This document shows positions 54,569 to 63,514 of a stretch of DNA of 64,000 nucleotides, in pieces. The notes beneath the pieces were generated by a model that had not been told where the DNA came from, did not search any database, and saw nothing but the letters and a program-made list of their open reading frames with translations. The translations under genes were made by a program, and so were the position numbers. The number at the start of each line of letters is the position of its first letter. Within the stretch, counting starts at the first letter, position 1. Source of the DNA: Lewinellaceae bacterium (GTDB taxonomy: Bacteria > Bacteroidota > Bacteroidia > Chitinophagales > Saprospiraceae); NCBI GenBank assembly GCA_020636155.1, contig JACJYM010000010.1:50679-114678 (forward strand), written 5' to 3'.

Positions 54569-55633
54569 TTATTCCAATATTTCGTCGTCTTCTTCTCCTT
54601 CAAATATTGACTTTGGCTTTTTTATTAGAGGATTTTCGTGCATTTCAAAGTAATCCTTTCTCCTCCTAGATATGTCCAAAGCAAGATAGATAGCTTCTCT
54701 AAATGAAGTGGCATTTGCCTTATTTTCACCAGCGATATCAAACGCCGTTCCGTGGTCAGGCGAGGTTCTGATGACTTTTAAGCCAGCAGTATAGTTCACC
54801 CCTTTTTCGAAGGATAATGTTTTGAATGGAATCAATCCTTGGTCATGATACATGGCGAGAATGGCATCAAACTTTAGAAAATCCTGAGAGCCAAAAAATC
54901 CATCTGCAGGATATGGTCCCATGGCAACGATGCCCCTGTACTTGCTATCTATGATTGCGGGTTTGATAATTTCTTCCTCCTCCATACCCATCACGCCATT
55001 TTCTCCTGCATGAGGATTGAGCCCTAGCACGGCAATTCTCGGTCTTTCGATGCCAAAATCAACTTTCAGCGTCTCATTTAATATTTGCAATTTCTCACTT
55101 ACCAGTTCCTTGGTAATTTTCTTACTAATTTCGGAAACAGGAATATGTGTTGTTACTAATGCTACCTTTAATGCATCATCCACCATCATCATTAGCGGTT
55201 GACCTGCGGCCATTTTGGCAATATATTCTGTATGTCCCTTATATGGGAAATTAGCAAGGCTCATCGCATTCTTGTTTATCGGAGCCGTTACCAATGCATC
55301 TATTTTTCCATCAATGAGATCCTTTACTGCTCTATCCAAGGCTATAAAAGCATATTTTCCTCCTGTTTCATTCATTTTGCCTACTTCGATATTGACGTTA
55401 TCGTTCCAGCAATTGACCACATTTATTTTATCAGTGTGAATTTTATCGGCATCTTGAATATGGTAGAAATTAATCCTGCTATCAGGAATCGTATTCTTAT
55501 AATAACTCATAATCTTGCTCGAGCCATAGATGACCGGTGTGAAATTTTTAGTAACCCTGTCATCCCCCAAGGATTTAATTATTATTTCAGGACCGATACC
55601 ATTTATATCACCAATACTTATTCCTATTTTCAT
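54569..55633 (-). CDS. pdxA: 4-hydroxythreonine-4-phosphate dehydrogenase
   Basis: PdxA oxidises 4-phosphohydroxy-L-threonine in PLP (vitamin B6) synthesis. The 354-residue protein has IGDINGIGPEI at the start, the metal-binding His motifs KGHTEYIAK, MYHDQGLIPFK and SPDHGTAFDIAG, and TTHIPVSEIS. A tail rich in acidic residues extends slightly beyond the usual end. The gene is preceded by two tandem copies of the repeated leader, one of which ends exactly at its ATG. Confidence 0.95.
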   Translation of the reverse strand: MKIGISIGDINGIGPEIIIKSLGDDRVTKNFTPVIYGSSKIMSYYKNTIPDSRINFYHIQDADKIHTDKINVVNCWNDNVNIEVGKMNETGGKYAFIALDRAVKDLIDGKIDALVTAPINKNAMSLANFPYKGHTEYIAKMAAGQPLMMMVDDALKVALVTTHIPVSEISKKITKELVSEKLQILNETLKVDFGIERPRIAVLGLNPHAGENGVMGMEEEEIIKPAIIDSKYRGIVAMGPYPADGFFGSQDFLKFDAILAMYHDQGLIPFKTLSFEKGVNYTAGLKVIRTSPDHGTAFDIAGENKANATSFREAIYLALDISRRRKDYFEMHENPLIKKPKSIFEGEEDDEILE

Positions 55634-55725
55634 CTAATTAAAAGTGTTTGTATGTCAAAAATCAACCCACTAGATTAATCATTCCACTAGTGTGTCATAA
55701 TTATCGCAGACATGGTCTGTTTCAT
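55634..55725 (-). promoter_or_regulatory. repeated structured 5' leader, copy 3 (before pdxA)
   Basis: On the minus strand this copy is 92 bases, as in copies 1 and 2, and ends at the pdxA ATG; it shares 80 of 92 bases with copy 1. The CAGAC/GTCTG hairpin has a CAT loop; the CAC/GTG hairpin has loop ACTA. The upstream frame starts ATG at 55725 but stops after 12 codons (TAG), so the THRWDD ending is lost and coding selection is doubtful. Confidence 0.7.
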
Positions 55726-55802
55726 CAATATAAAAATTGTTTGTTTTCCAAATGTCAACCCACCTTTGTGCCGTATATTATCCCAAACATAGTATGTTTC
55801 AA
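55726..55802 (-). promoter_or_regulatory. repeated structured 5' leader, copy 4 (degenerate, tandem)
   Basis: This copy lies directly upstream of copy 3 on the minus strand. It is 77 bases long and lacks a 17-base segment containing the GATTAATC palindrome. It keeps the CAC/GTG hairpin (loop AAAG) and the AACAAACAATTTT tail, and can form an alternative first hairpin AAACAT/ATGTTT. Its tail runs into the ATGAAA of copy 3, as the other copies run into gene starts. Confidence 0.6.
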
Positions 55803-55886
55803 ATGTTTTTGTATTTTATAAACCGTTACAACGATACAATCTCAGCACGAAAGCAAAGATGATGTTTTTCAAAACGCTAAGATAAT

Positions 55887-55894
55887 TATATTTG
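55887..55894 (+). promoter_or_regulatory. candidate -7 promoter box for ruvC
   Basis: TATATTTG is a full match to TAnnTTTG, 24 bases before the GTG start; a T-run about 17 bases upstream could be the -33 region. The reverse pdxA promoter may use CATCTTTG (plus 55854-55861), one mismatch from consensus. Confidence 0.5.
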
Positions 55895-55918
55895 CGTAAT
55901 AAAAATTTATAATATATA

Positions 55919-56473
55919 GTGCAGGATAAGTATAAGATATTAGGCCTCGACCCGGGAACCAATCTTTTCGGTTATGCCATAATAGAGATCGAAGGTTCTA
56001 AAGCAAAGCTGATTACACTGGGAGCTTTAAAAATAAACTCAGAATATGATCATCAAGATAAATTGAAGGAGATATTCTTACAAGTTCAAGAAATAATAGA
56101 GACTTATCTGCCGCGTGAACTCTCAATAGAAGCCCCATTTTTTGGCAAAAATGTGCAATCCATGCTTAAGCTAGGAAGAGCTCAGGGAGTTGCAATTGCT
56201 GCTGCCATCACAATGGGACTTAAAGTCAACGAATATTCTCCCAAAAAAATAAAACAATCTGTGACCGGAAATGGCAATGCCAGTAAAGAGCAAGTTTCTG
56301 CCATGCTGGAAAACATTTTTAGGGTAAAAATCGTCAAAAGTGAACTCGACGCCACAGATGCTCTTGCCGCCGCTTATTGTCATTTCAATCAATGTAGAAA
56401 CCCGCTAAGTAAAGGTAAACAATATAGTGGCTGGGCCGCTTTTGTAAAAGATAACCCTGAAAAAACGAAGTAA
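55919..56473 (+). CDS. ruvC: Holliday junction endonuclease RuvC
   Basis: RuvC resolves Holliday junctions made in recombination. The 184-residue protein begins with a GTG codon and shows ILGLDPGTNLFGYAI with the first catalytic Asp, ELSIEAPFFGKN with the catalytic Glu, and DATDALAAAYCHFN with the closing Asp. The downstream trmB starts immediately after its stop. The start codon choice is supported by the promoter spacing. Confidence 0.94.
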   Translation: MQDKYKILGLDPGTNLFGYAIIEIEGSKAKLITLGALKINSEYDHQDKLKEIFLQVQEIIETYLPRELSIEAPFFGKNVQSMLKLGRAQGVAIAAAITMGLKVNEYSPKKIKQSVTGNGNASKEQVSAMLENIFRVKIVKSELDATDALAAAYCHFNQCRNPLSKGKQYSGWAAFVKDNPEKTK

Positions 56474-57157
56474 ATGAGAAGTAGGAACAAATTAAAACGA
56501 TTTGCGGAAATACGATCAATGTCCATTGTATATGAGAATTACGATTATGAAAATCCCATTCTGACCGGCGAGAATGGCGTCGAAGTTGACTACAAAGGCA
56601 AATGGAAGTCTGAAGTTTTTAATAATCCTGGCAATCTTTGCCTAGAATTAGCCTGCGGAAGAGGAGAATATACACTCGCTCTTGCAAAAGATAACCCCAA
56701 TGAAAACTTTATGGGTATCGATGTAAAAGGGGCAAGAATATGGCGTGGCGCTAAGAATGCATTAGAGCAAAATCTTAAAAATGTTAGGTTTTTGAGAACG
56801 AGAATTGAACAGGTTGATTTATTCTTTGACAAAGGTGAAGTGGATGAAATTTGGATTACTTTTCCCGACCCCTTTCATGGAAAAGACAATCGAAAATTGA
56901 CCCATCACAAATTTCTAGACCGATACAAATATTTACTAAAAGATGGTGGATGGATAAATTTTAAAACAGACGACGATAATCTTTTTGATTATTCTCTGAA
57001 ATCTATAAATTCTTATCAAGGTGCTAATATTCTCTATAAAAATGACGACATTTATGCAGATGAATTACCCTTTAAGGAATTGGATTACAAGACACATTAT
57101 GAAAAAAATCACCTCGCTGAGGGTAAAAAAATAAAATTCATTCGTTTTACTTTATAA
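56474..57157 (+). CDS. trmB: tRNA (guanine(46)-N7)-methyltransferase
   Basis: TrmB makes m7G46 in tRNA variable loops using SAM. The 227-residue protein shows LELACGRGEYTLALA (SAM site), FMGIDVKGARIWRGA and the signature VDEIWITFPDPFHGKDN, with NFKTDDDNLFDYS near the end. The start directly abuts the ruvC stop, so the two are translationally coupled. Confidence 0.93.
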   Translation: MRSRNKLKRFAEIRSMSIVYENYDYENPILTGENGVEVDYKGKWKSEVFNNPGNLCLELACGRGEYTLALAKDNPNENFMGIDVKGARIWRGAKNALEQNLKNVRFLRTRIEQVDLFFDKGEVDEIWITFPDPFHGKDNRKLTHHKFLDRYKYLLKDGGWINFKTDDDNLFDYSLKSINSYQGANILYKNDDIYADELPFKELDYKTHYEKNHLAEGKKIKFIRFTL

Positions 57158-57168
57158 ATATTAAGAGC

Positions 57169-57999
57169 ATGAAAAAAATATTATTTTGTTTAGCCTTTTT
57201 GTGGATTGTAATCCAATGTCATGCCCAAACTGAAAATTTTAAAAGTGCAAGACTGGAATTTCCAAATGGTGATGTTGTGACAGGAAAAGTTATTAGCATA
57301 ACCGATGATGAAATCACCATTCTAAACGCCTATGGTGACGAACTAAAATTTTCAAAGAAAGAGATTGAGGAAATAATATTTCTAGATTCTGAAGAAGACG
57401 ATTATTCACACTTTTTTCTCGATCAATATTTTCTATTGAGTTCTAACTTCCCCATTGAAAAAGGGAAGTCATATTATAAAAATCAAAACATATTTATCAA
57501 TCAATTCAATTTTGGAATAAGTAAAAATTTCAGTTTAGGCTTAGGTTTTGAATCCGCAAGTTTACTCATAGGTGGCGAGTTTCCACCAATTTTTTATATT
57601 AATCCTCGAATACATGGTGGAGGTGAAAATATTAGATTTGGGTTAAATTATCTCGGAATTGTAATTCCATTTGATGGAGGTAGTTTTATTAATTCAATTT
57701 TTCCCTCTGTTACATTTGGTGCAATCGATAGAAACATTTCAATAGGGGGTGGTATACTTCTAGATGATGATGTAATATTCCCCATGTTTACCTTATCCGC
57801 ACTTTCAAAAATTGGAAAAAAATCATTTTTTATCGCTGAAAACTATTTGTTTACTTATGATTCTGATAATTTAATACTTTCCAATTTAGGATTTAGATTC
57901 CAATTGTCTAGAAATGCAGCTTTAGATGCGAGCTTGCTTATATCATTGCAAGAAGGGGCATTTCCAATTCCATTGCTAGGGCTATCTATTAGGTTATAA
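57169..57999 (+). CDS. hypothetical envelope protein with SH3-like N-terminal domain
   Basis: The 276-residue protein has a signal peptide (about 1-20). A small SH3-like beta domain follows at about 25-70 (FPNGDVVTGKVISITDDEI), then a beta-strand-rich C-terminal part ending in a hydrophobic strand, which could be a small outer-membrane barrel or beta-sandwich. The C-terminal part is clearly related to the next gene. It lies 11 bases after trmB. No named family is recognised. Confidence 0.65.
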   Translation: MKKILFCLAFLWIVIQCHAQTENFKSARLEFPNGDVVTGKVISITDDEITILNAYGDELKFSKKEIEEIIFLDSEEDDYSHFFLDQYFLLSSNFPIEKGKSYYKNQNIFINQFNFGISKNFSLGLGFESASLLIGGEFPPIFYINPRIHGGGENIRFGLNYLGIVIPFDGGSFINSIFPSVTFGAIDRNISIGGGILLDDDVIFPMFTLSALSKIGKKSFFIAENYLFTYDSDNLILSNLGFRFQLSRNAALDASLLISLQEGAFPIPLLGLSIRL

Positions 58000-58008
58000 T
58001 GCGAAGAT

Positions 58009-58713
58009 ATGAGATATCCTTTGCCCGCTAAAATCACAATTCTCTGCTTGTTTTTCTATGCATTTAATTCATCCTATTCACAAAAAACTAATTTTAAATA
58101 TGAAGCCAAAGAGTTGATTTTCACTGATCAATATTTTGTTCTACCGAGTAATTTTAATTTACCTGCCAATCAGGCCTACTATAAAAATCAAAATTTATTT
58201 CTCAACTCCTTTTATTTTGGAATGACCGAAAATTTTAGCTTAGGAATGGGCTTTGAGGGAGTTTCGATAGTCGAAAAGGAATTTCCTAATGTCTTTCTTA
58301 TGCCCCGATTTTCACTCGGCGAGGACAAGGTCAAAATTGGATTTAATGGCTACATATTCTTATCAAATCAGTCCCATTCGTCACTGTTCATGATAGTACA
58401 TCCTTCCATTACTCTCGGACAACCAGTTGGAAACATCAGTTTTGGAATATTAAAAGCCATGCTTGATTCTTCTGATGATTTATTTAAAAATATAATTATA
58501 ACGACCTCCTTCAATTTTAAATTAGGAGCCAAAGTCCTATGTGTCGGCGAATTCTATTTCAGCTCCGAACAATACGATCGAATTTTTTTCTCCAATGTCG
58601 GTGTCAAAATTTTAGGTAAAAAATTGTCCATTGATTTTTCAATTCCTATAGAAATATTAACAGGAGAAAGCTCAACGGTTCTATTTGGTTTCAGCATTCC
58701 ATTTAGGATATGA
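58009..58713 (+). CDS. hypothetical envelope protein, paralogue of the preceding gene
   Basis: This 234-residue protein has a signal peptide (about 1-25) and the same beta-rich body as its neighbour (FTDQYFVLPSNFNLP against FLDQYFLLSSNFPIE; YYKNQNLFLNSFYFGM against YYKNQNIFINQFNFGI; ENFSLGMGFE against KNFSLGLGFE). The SH3-like domain is missing. It follows 9 bases downstream, so it is a tandem duplicate with domain loss or gain. Function unknown. Confidence 0.65.
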   Translation: MRYPLPAKITILCLFFYAFNSSYSQKTNFKYEAKELIFTDQYFVLPSNFNLPANQAYYKNQNLFLNSFYFGMTENFSLGMGFEGVSIVEKEFPNVFLMPRFSLGEDKVKIGFNGYIFLSNQSHSSLFMIVHPSITLGQPVGNISFGILKAMLDSSDDLFKNIIITTSFNFKLGAKVLCVGEFYFSSEQYDRIFFSNVGVKILGKKLSIDFSIPIEILTGESSTVLFGFSIPFRI

Positions 58714-58767
58714 ACTCCATTTCAATTTGCTAAATATCAACAATTTTTATATTATAATTATAATTAA

Positions 58768-58775
58768 TATATTTG
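58768..58775 (+). promoter_or_regulatory. candidate -7 promoter box for murA
   Basis: TATATTTG is a full match to TAnnTTTG, 20 bases before the ATG of murA. Confidence 0.5.
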
Positions 58776-58795
58776 CTTTTCAATAATTATTAAAT

Positions 58796-60112
58796 ATGTC
58801 AACAGAAGCATTTTTAGTTGAGGGAAGCAGGAAATTGTCCGGTGAAATACAGCCTCAAGGAGCCAAAAATGAAGCTCTCCAGATTATAAGCGCCGTATTG
58901 CTGACGGACGAGGACATCATTATTGAAAATATTCCAGATATCGTCGATATAAGACTACTGATTCAGTTGATAGAAGGCCTAGGGGTCAAAGCAGAGCGAC
59001 TATCCCCCTCAAGCTATAAATTCAATGCTTCTGACATAGATTTGGAATATTTCGCTTCTGATAAATATCAAAATGACGCCAAAAAAATTCGTGGTTCGGT
59101 CATGTTGCTCGGCCCATTATTAGCAAGGTATAAAAAGGCATTTTTACCGAAGCCGGGAGGAGATAAAATTGGCCGTCGCCGCTTGGATACGCATTTTCAT
59201 GGATTCACGAAATTGGGAGCCATTTTTAATTATGATGATCATAATGGACAATATTATCTATATAGTGACAGGTTAAAAGGTGACTACATTCTCATGGATG
59301 AAATATCTGTGACCGGAACTGCCAATGTACTGATGGCAGCTGTACTTGCCGAAGGCACCACACAAATATACAATGCCGCTTGCGAGCCCTATTTACAGCA
59401 ATTGTGCAAAATGCTGGTAAGAATGGGGGCAAAAATTGATGGTATCGGTTCCAATCTATTGGTAATCAATGGAGTAGATTCTCTTAAGGGGACGACCCAT
59501 CGTGTACTTCCTGATATGATCGAAATAGGTAGTTTTATTGGCCTAGCCGCCATGACACAATCGGCTATTACGATTAAAAATGTATCCTACGATAATCTTG
59601 GCATCATCCCAGCGACCTTTGAAAAATTGGGTATAAAAATGGATTTAATAGGAGATGATTTATTTATTCCAGCTCAAGATCATTATGAGATTCAGAATTT
59701 TATCGACGGCTCGATCCTTACGATTTACGATGCCCCATGGCCGGGTTTTACTCCTGACTTAATTAGTATTATATTGGTGGTAGCGACTCAAGCAAAAGGC
59801 TCAGTATTGATCCATCAAAAAATGTTCGAAAGTCGCTTGTTTTTTGTTGATAAGCTCATTGATATGGGAGCTCAAATCATCCTATGTGATCCCCACCGAG
59901 CCACAGTCATTGGTCTTGATAGGGTGTCACCACTAAGAGGCATTTCGATGACTTCTCCCGATATTCGTGCTGGTGTGGCATTATTGATTGCCGCCTTGTC
60001 GGCAAAAGGTAAAAGCACCATCCTGAACATCAATCAAATTGACAGAGGATATCAAAACATAGACCAACGCTTGAATGCACTTGGTGCTAATATCGAAAGA
60101 GTTTTAGTTTAA
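58796..60112 (+). CDS. murA: UDP-N-acetylglucosamine 1-carboxyvinyltransferase
   Basis: MurA commits UDP-GlcNAc to peptidoglycan by adding enolpyruvate. The 438-residue protein has QGAKNEAL with the active-site Lys (residue 24) and the catalytic loop PKPGGDKIGRRRLD. In that loop the position of the E. coli Cys115 is Asp (residue 123). Cys-to-Asp at this site is known to make MurA insensitive to fosfomycin. SVTGTANVLMAAVLAEG-type and DIRAGVALLIAAL segments are intact, so the enzyme should be active. It ends 4 bases into the reverse Sua5 gene. Confidence 0.95.
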   Translation: MSTEAFLVEGSRKLSGEIQPQGAKNEALQIISAVLLTDEDIIIENIPDIVDIRLLIQLIEGLGVKAERLSPSSYKFNASDIDLEYFASDKYQNDAKKIRGSVMLLGPLLARYKKAFLPKPGGDKIGRRRLDTHFHGFTKLGAIFNYDDHNGQYYLYSDRLKGDYILMDEISVTGTANVLMAAVLAEGTTQIYNAACEPYLQQLCKMLVRMGAKIDGIGSNLLVINGVDSLKGTTHRVLPDMIEIGSFIGLAAMTQSAITIKNVSYDNLGIIPATFEKLGIKMDLIGDDLFIPAQDHYEIQNFIDGSILTIYDAPWPGFTPDLISIILVVATQAKGSVLIHQKMFESRLFFVDKLIDMGAQIILCDPHRATVIGLDRVSPLRGISMTSPDIRAGVALLIAALSAKGKSTILNINQIDRGYQNIDQRLNALGANIERVLV

Positions 60113-61074
60113 TATTCCACTGTTCCGGCTCGGCGTAGTCTGTCGTTGATGGCTCGACCAAGGCCTTCTTCAGGTACGAACTCCGAAAGAATGAGAGAAA
60201 AACCCTGATCATCAATCATCCTTAAAGTACCAAAAAAGTTTTTTGCTGCTTCGTCTAATGATTGGCTTGGGGATAATACCATGCAAGAGTCGATATGATT
60301 TTCATGCGAATAATCCTCACTAAAACTTAATATGGCTGGTCTTTGATCCCCATATTTTTTAATCAAATTCGGGATATTTCCGATGATTAATTTTGTGCTT
60401 GGCGAGTAATGAACATCCAGCATTCCAGGTGCCGCCGGATTACTGGTTGAATGGTGTAATTTTATCTTTTTTCCGACGATGTCCTCGAGATTCTCAATAC
60501 TAAATCCACCTTTACGGTATACCTGAATTTCCCCATTTTCTACCCCTACAATAGTCGATTCCATGCCTACCATACAGTTTCCTCCATCAAGGATATATGG
60601 AATTTTATCACCCAATTGTTGATTCACATGGGCTGCCGAGGTTGGAGAAATATATTTGAAGGGATTAGCACTGGGAGCCACAAGAGGAAAAGGCAACATG
60701 GACAAAAGTTCTTGTGTCAATGCGTGATTCGGCATTCTGAAAGCGACCCTAGGTAATCCATTGGAAATGATATCAGACAATATGCTGCGCTTAGGTAGCA
60801 ACACGGTCAGTGGCCCCGGCCAAATTTCTTCCATGAGTTTCTCTAAACTTCTGTCAACTTCTTGGGCATAATTTTCAATGTCTTGGAATGAGGAAATGTG
60901 AACAATCAAGGGGTCAAAAAATGGTCGATTTTTCGTTACAAATACTTGAGTAATTGCCTCCTCGTTGAGGGCATTAGCCGCAAGCCCATATACTGTTTCT
61001 GTGGGTATCGCTACGAGCTCTCCATTCATTAATAATCTAGCCGCCTCTAATACATCAGATCCTATCGTTGCCAA
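60109..61074 (-). CDS. L-threonylcarbamoyladenylate synthase (Sua5/YwlC type)
   Basis: This enzyme makes threonylcarbamoyl-AMP for the t6A37 modification of ANN-decoding tRNAs. The 321-residue protein has a YrdC domain at about 5-190 (AIPTETVYGLAANA, KNRPFFDPLIVHI, VAPSANPFKYISPTSA) and the extra Sua5 domain at about 200-321, including PGMLDVHYSPST in the linker. The long form matches Sua5/YwlC rather than short TsaC. It stands after the hypothetical gene at 61086 on the same strand with an 11-base gap. Confidence 0.92.
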   Translation of the reverse strand: MATIGSDVLEAARLLMNGELVAIPTETVYGLAANALNEEAITQVFVTKNRPFFDPLIVHISSFQDIENYAQEVDRSLEKLMEEIWPGPLTVLLPKRSILSDIISNGLPRVAFRMPNHALTQELLSMLPFPLVAPSANPFKYISPTSAAHVNQQLGDKIPYILDGGNCMVGMESTIVGVENGEIQVYRKGGFSIENLEDIVGKKIKLHHSTSNPAAPGMLDVHYSPSTKLIIGNIPNLIKKYGDQRPAILSFSEDYSHENHIDSCMVLSPSQSLDEAAKNFFGTLRMIDDQGFSLILSEFVPEEGLGRAINDRLRRAGTVEY

Positions 61075-61085
61075 AAAGCCAATTT

Positions 61086-62528
61086 TTAATGATAACTAAT
61101 CTTAACCAAATTAAGTTTTCCGGACTTCTCACTTGGCACCAATATTTCTGAATTATTCAACTGAAGTGCATCATTGATACGCAATCTTAGGTCTTGGTAC
61201 TCAGTACTTAATACACTATTTCGCTCTACATTTCCGAATGGATCTAATACATATTCGCTTACCGTACTAAAGTTTTTTATTTCATCATTATACAAAAACC
61301 TAAGTCTAGATGGCGTGATGAATGTGCAAATCGACGAGAAATAGCCGTCATCATCTTGTGAATATTGCTTTTTAAACAATAGTTTTTCCCAGTTTTGAGT
61401 CAAATCTGGATTAAGATTAATAAGGATTAGGTTTTCATGGTAGTGGTCGGTCATATTAGAATATCCTAACAAATTGTCACCATAAAATCTTGTGCCGGCA
61501 TAGTTTGCTCGTCTATATACTACCTTTTCATATTCAAAAATCAATAAAACACCACCATCTTCCCTAAAGAAAAAATCTTTGATATAATAGTCTTTGATGA
61601 CCTCCTCCGGTTTGTCAGGTTTGCCATTTGCTAGATAAAGCATTTGGTCGGAAATAGGGATTGGAATGATTTCAAGATTTGTACTGCTCATAATCTGAGG
61701 TCCTCGAAATACAAAGTAAGCATCTGACTCATTTTCGTCCAATTCTAACAAGCCTGCTAAAGCAATATTTTTATTATGATTGTCAAATTTCAAAATCATC
61801 CTTGGGGAGAAATAGTCCTTAAAGTCGATTTTAATTAGATTGGGCTCAGCTCCCAAAGGAATATTGTAAAATACCAACTGATTGTTTTCATGACCACTAT
61901 CAAATTCGGAATTCATTCTGAGCCACACGATGCCGTCGTTACTGATGGCAACATCCTTGATACCGTCCTTTAATTCATAATTGTTTTTATCCAAAAGACT
62001 GTATTGAAGTACTTCTTTATTGCGATTGTCAATGATAAAGACGTGCAGATTCTTATCAAAATACCGATAAATCACGAGCTTCGAATGATCTTCTGAAACA
62101 ACTGATCCCATCGCCTTTTTGAATAAATCTCCGTCATCAGTGGCGAGAGTCAATGTATCTCTAGGAGTGCCATCTGGCAAGAAATTTTTGCATTTTAAGA
62201 CACTTCCTTGTTTGAATTGGAATGTATAATAGATAGTTACCAAGCTGTCTGTTCCTATGATTTCGACGATTCTGGTATCCCTAAAACTTTCCAACGTAAT
62301 GCGTTGCTCGTAGAGGAACTGTAAGTCACTGTCAAAAACCTCAAACTTCTGATCCGAACCCTTGTCTCTATACATAAGAATATTACCATTATTCATATTG
62401 AATAAATCATAGGCATAATCACTTTTGACGCTGATTTCCTTGGAGACTGTAACCGTTTGGCTAGTTATTGGGAAAGATATTCCCAACAAGAAGCAAATTA
62501 TACTTAGGCGAAATAGAGGTAATTTCAT
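61086..62528 (-). CDS. hypothetical secreted protein
   Basis: This 480-residue protein has a signal peptide (about 1-23, ending ITSQ). The remainder is beta-rich with repeated four-strand-like units that would suit a propeller (for example DHSKLVIYRYFDKNLHVF, DGIVWLRMNSE, DDGYFSSICTFITPSRLRF). I recognise no named family and no T9SS tail. It is the first gene of a reverse pair with the Sua5 gene and divergent from the PDZ gene. Confidence 0.65.
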   Translation of the reverse strand: MKLPLFRLSIICFLLGISFPITSQTVTVSKEISVKSDYAYDLFNMNNGNILMYRDKGSDQKFEVFDSDLQFLYEQRITLESFRDTRIVEIIGTDSLVTIYYTFQFKQGSVLKCKNFLPDGTPRDTLTLATDDGDLFKKAMGSVVSEDHSKLVIYRYFDKNLHVFIIDNRNKEVLQYSLLDKNNYELKDGIKDVAISNDGIVWLRMNSEFDSGHENNQLVFYNIPLGAEPNLIKIDFKDYFSPRMILKFDNHNKNIALAGLLELDENESDAYFVFRGPQIMSSTNLEIIPIPISDQMLYLANGKPDKPEEVIKDYYIKDFFFREDGGVLLIFEYEKVVYRRANYAGTRFYGDNLLGYSNMTDHYHENLILINLNPDLTQNWEKLLFKKQYSQDDDGYFSSICTFITPSRLRFLYNDEIKNFSTVSEYVLDPFGNVERNSVLSTEYQDLRLRINDALQLNNSEILVPSEKSGKLNLVKISYH

Positions 62529-62660
62529 CCGCTTTTAATTGAAACAATTTTTTCCAAATATAAACATTTGAAAATAAATGTATGAATAGTTAGTGCATAT
62601 TAGTCCAACATTTCTCAATATCGTTAAAATTTCATTAAAAGTGGTGCTCTCTGATAATCT

Positions 62661-62683
62661 ACGAAATCTTTCGTATATATTTG
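62661..62683 (+). promoter_or_regulatory. candidate promoter with overlapping inverted repeat
   Basis: A perfect inverted repeat ACGAAA-TC-TTTCGT (62661-62674) sits one base before the full-match -7 box TATATTTG (62676-62683). The box is 20 bases from the ATG of the PDZ gene. The repeat lies where a repressor or activator could act on this promoter or on the divergent gene. Confidence 0.45.
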
Positions 62684-62703
62684 TGTTATAAAATTAAATC
62701 AAT

Positions 62704-63462
62704 ATGAAATCAAAAAATCTACTAATCGCGACTTTGATGATCCTATTTACAATACCTACGGTATATTCTCAAAATGTAGAAGGTCAAAAAAAGGTGAAAA
62801 TTGTAAAAATTACCAAAGATGAAAATGGAAATATCACAAAAGATGTCGAAGAAGCAGAGGGTGACGAAGCCGATGAGTTGCTAAAGGATTTTAATGAAAA
62901 ACAGACAGAAATCAACGATGAACAGAAAAGAATCATTGAAAAACAAATAAAAGTAATCGTAGATGATGAAGACGGTGACAGTCCTCAAATATTTATGAAA
63001 AAAATGGGGGATGAAGATTTTAAATGGGTGGAAATGAATGATTTACCCGAAGATGTAGATATACAAATCATAGAAAATGAAACAGGTCATTGTAATGAAC
63101 GAAAGATGAGAAAGCCACATTTTGAATTCACGCCAAGGGAAGGTCGCCGAGCGATGCATTTCGATGAGAGAATGCCAATGGACAATTTTCACAATGATAA
63201 TAAAGCTGGATTGGGAGTCATGATTGAAGATACGCCACATGGGGTCGTGGTTGAGGATTTTGAAGAAGGTTCTGTAGCGGAATCAGCAGGATTGCGAAGA
63301 GGTGATGTCATCCTAAAGATTAATGACGCTTATGTATTTAGCGATATGGGTCTTGTAGAAGCTCTAAAACCATACAATCCCGGTGAAAAAGTTAAAGTAA
63401 AATACCTCCGTAATGGGGACGAAAAAAGCACTTCGGTCAAGTTGTCGAGTCGAGAAAACTAA
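62704..63462 (+). CDS. secreted PDZ domain protein
   Basis: The 252-residue protein has a signal peptide (about 1-22, ending VYSQ). A highly charged middle region follows (about 25-150, rich in Asp, Glu and Lys), with a C-terminal PDZ domain at about 165-250 (LGVMIEDTPHGVVVEDFE, AGLRRGDVILKIND, VKYLRNGDEKS). There is no protease domain, so it may be a periplasmic binding or regulatory partner, for example for an envelope-stress protease. This is inference from domain content. Confidence 0.78.
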   Translation: MKSKNLLIATLMILFTIPTVYSQNVEGQKKVKIVKITKDENGNITKDVEEAEGDEADELLKDFNEKQTEINDEQKRIIEKQIKVIVDDEDGDSPQIFMKKMGDEDFKWVEMNDLPEDVDIQIIENETGHCNERKMRKPHFEFTPREGRRAMHFDERMPMDNFHNDNKAGLGVMIEDTPHGVVVEDFEEGSVAESAGLRRGDVILKINDAYVFSDMGLVEALKPYNPGEKVKVKYLRNGDEKSTSVKLSSREN

Positions 63463-63514
63463 TCGCAGCAAAAATATATTTAACTTTTTTTATGCAAAAG
63501 GCTTAGTAAATTAA

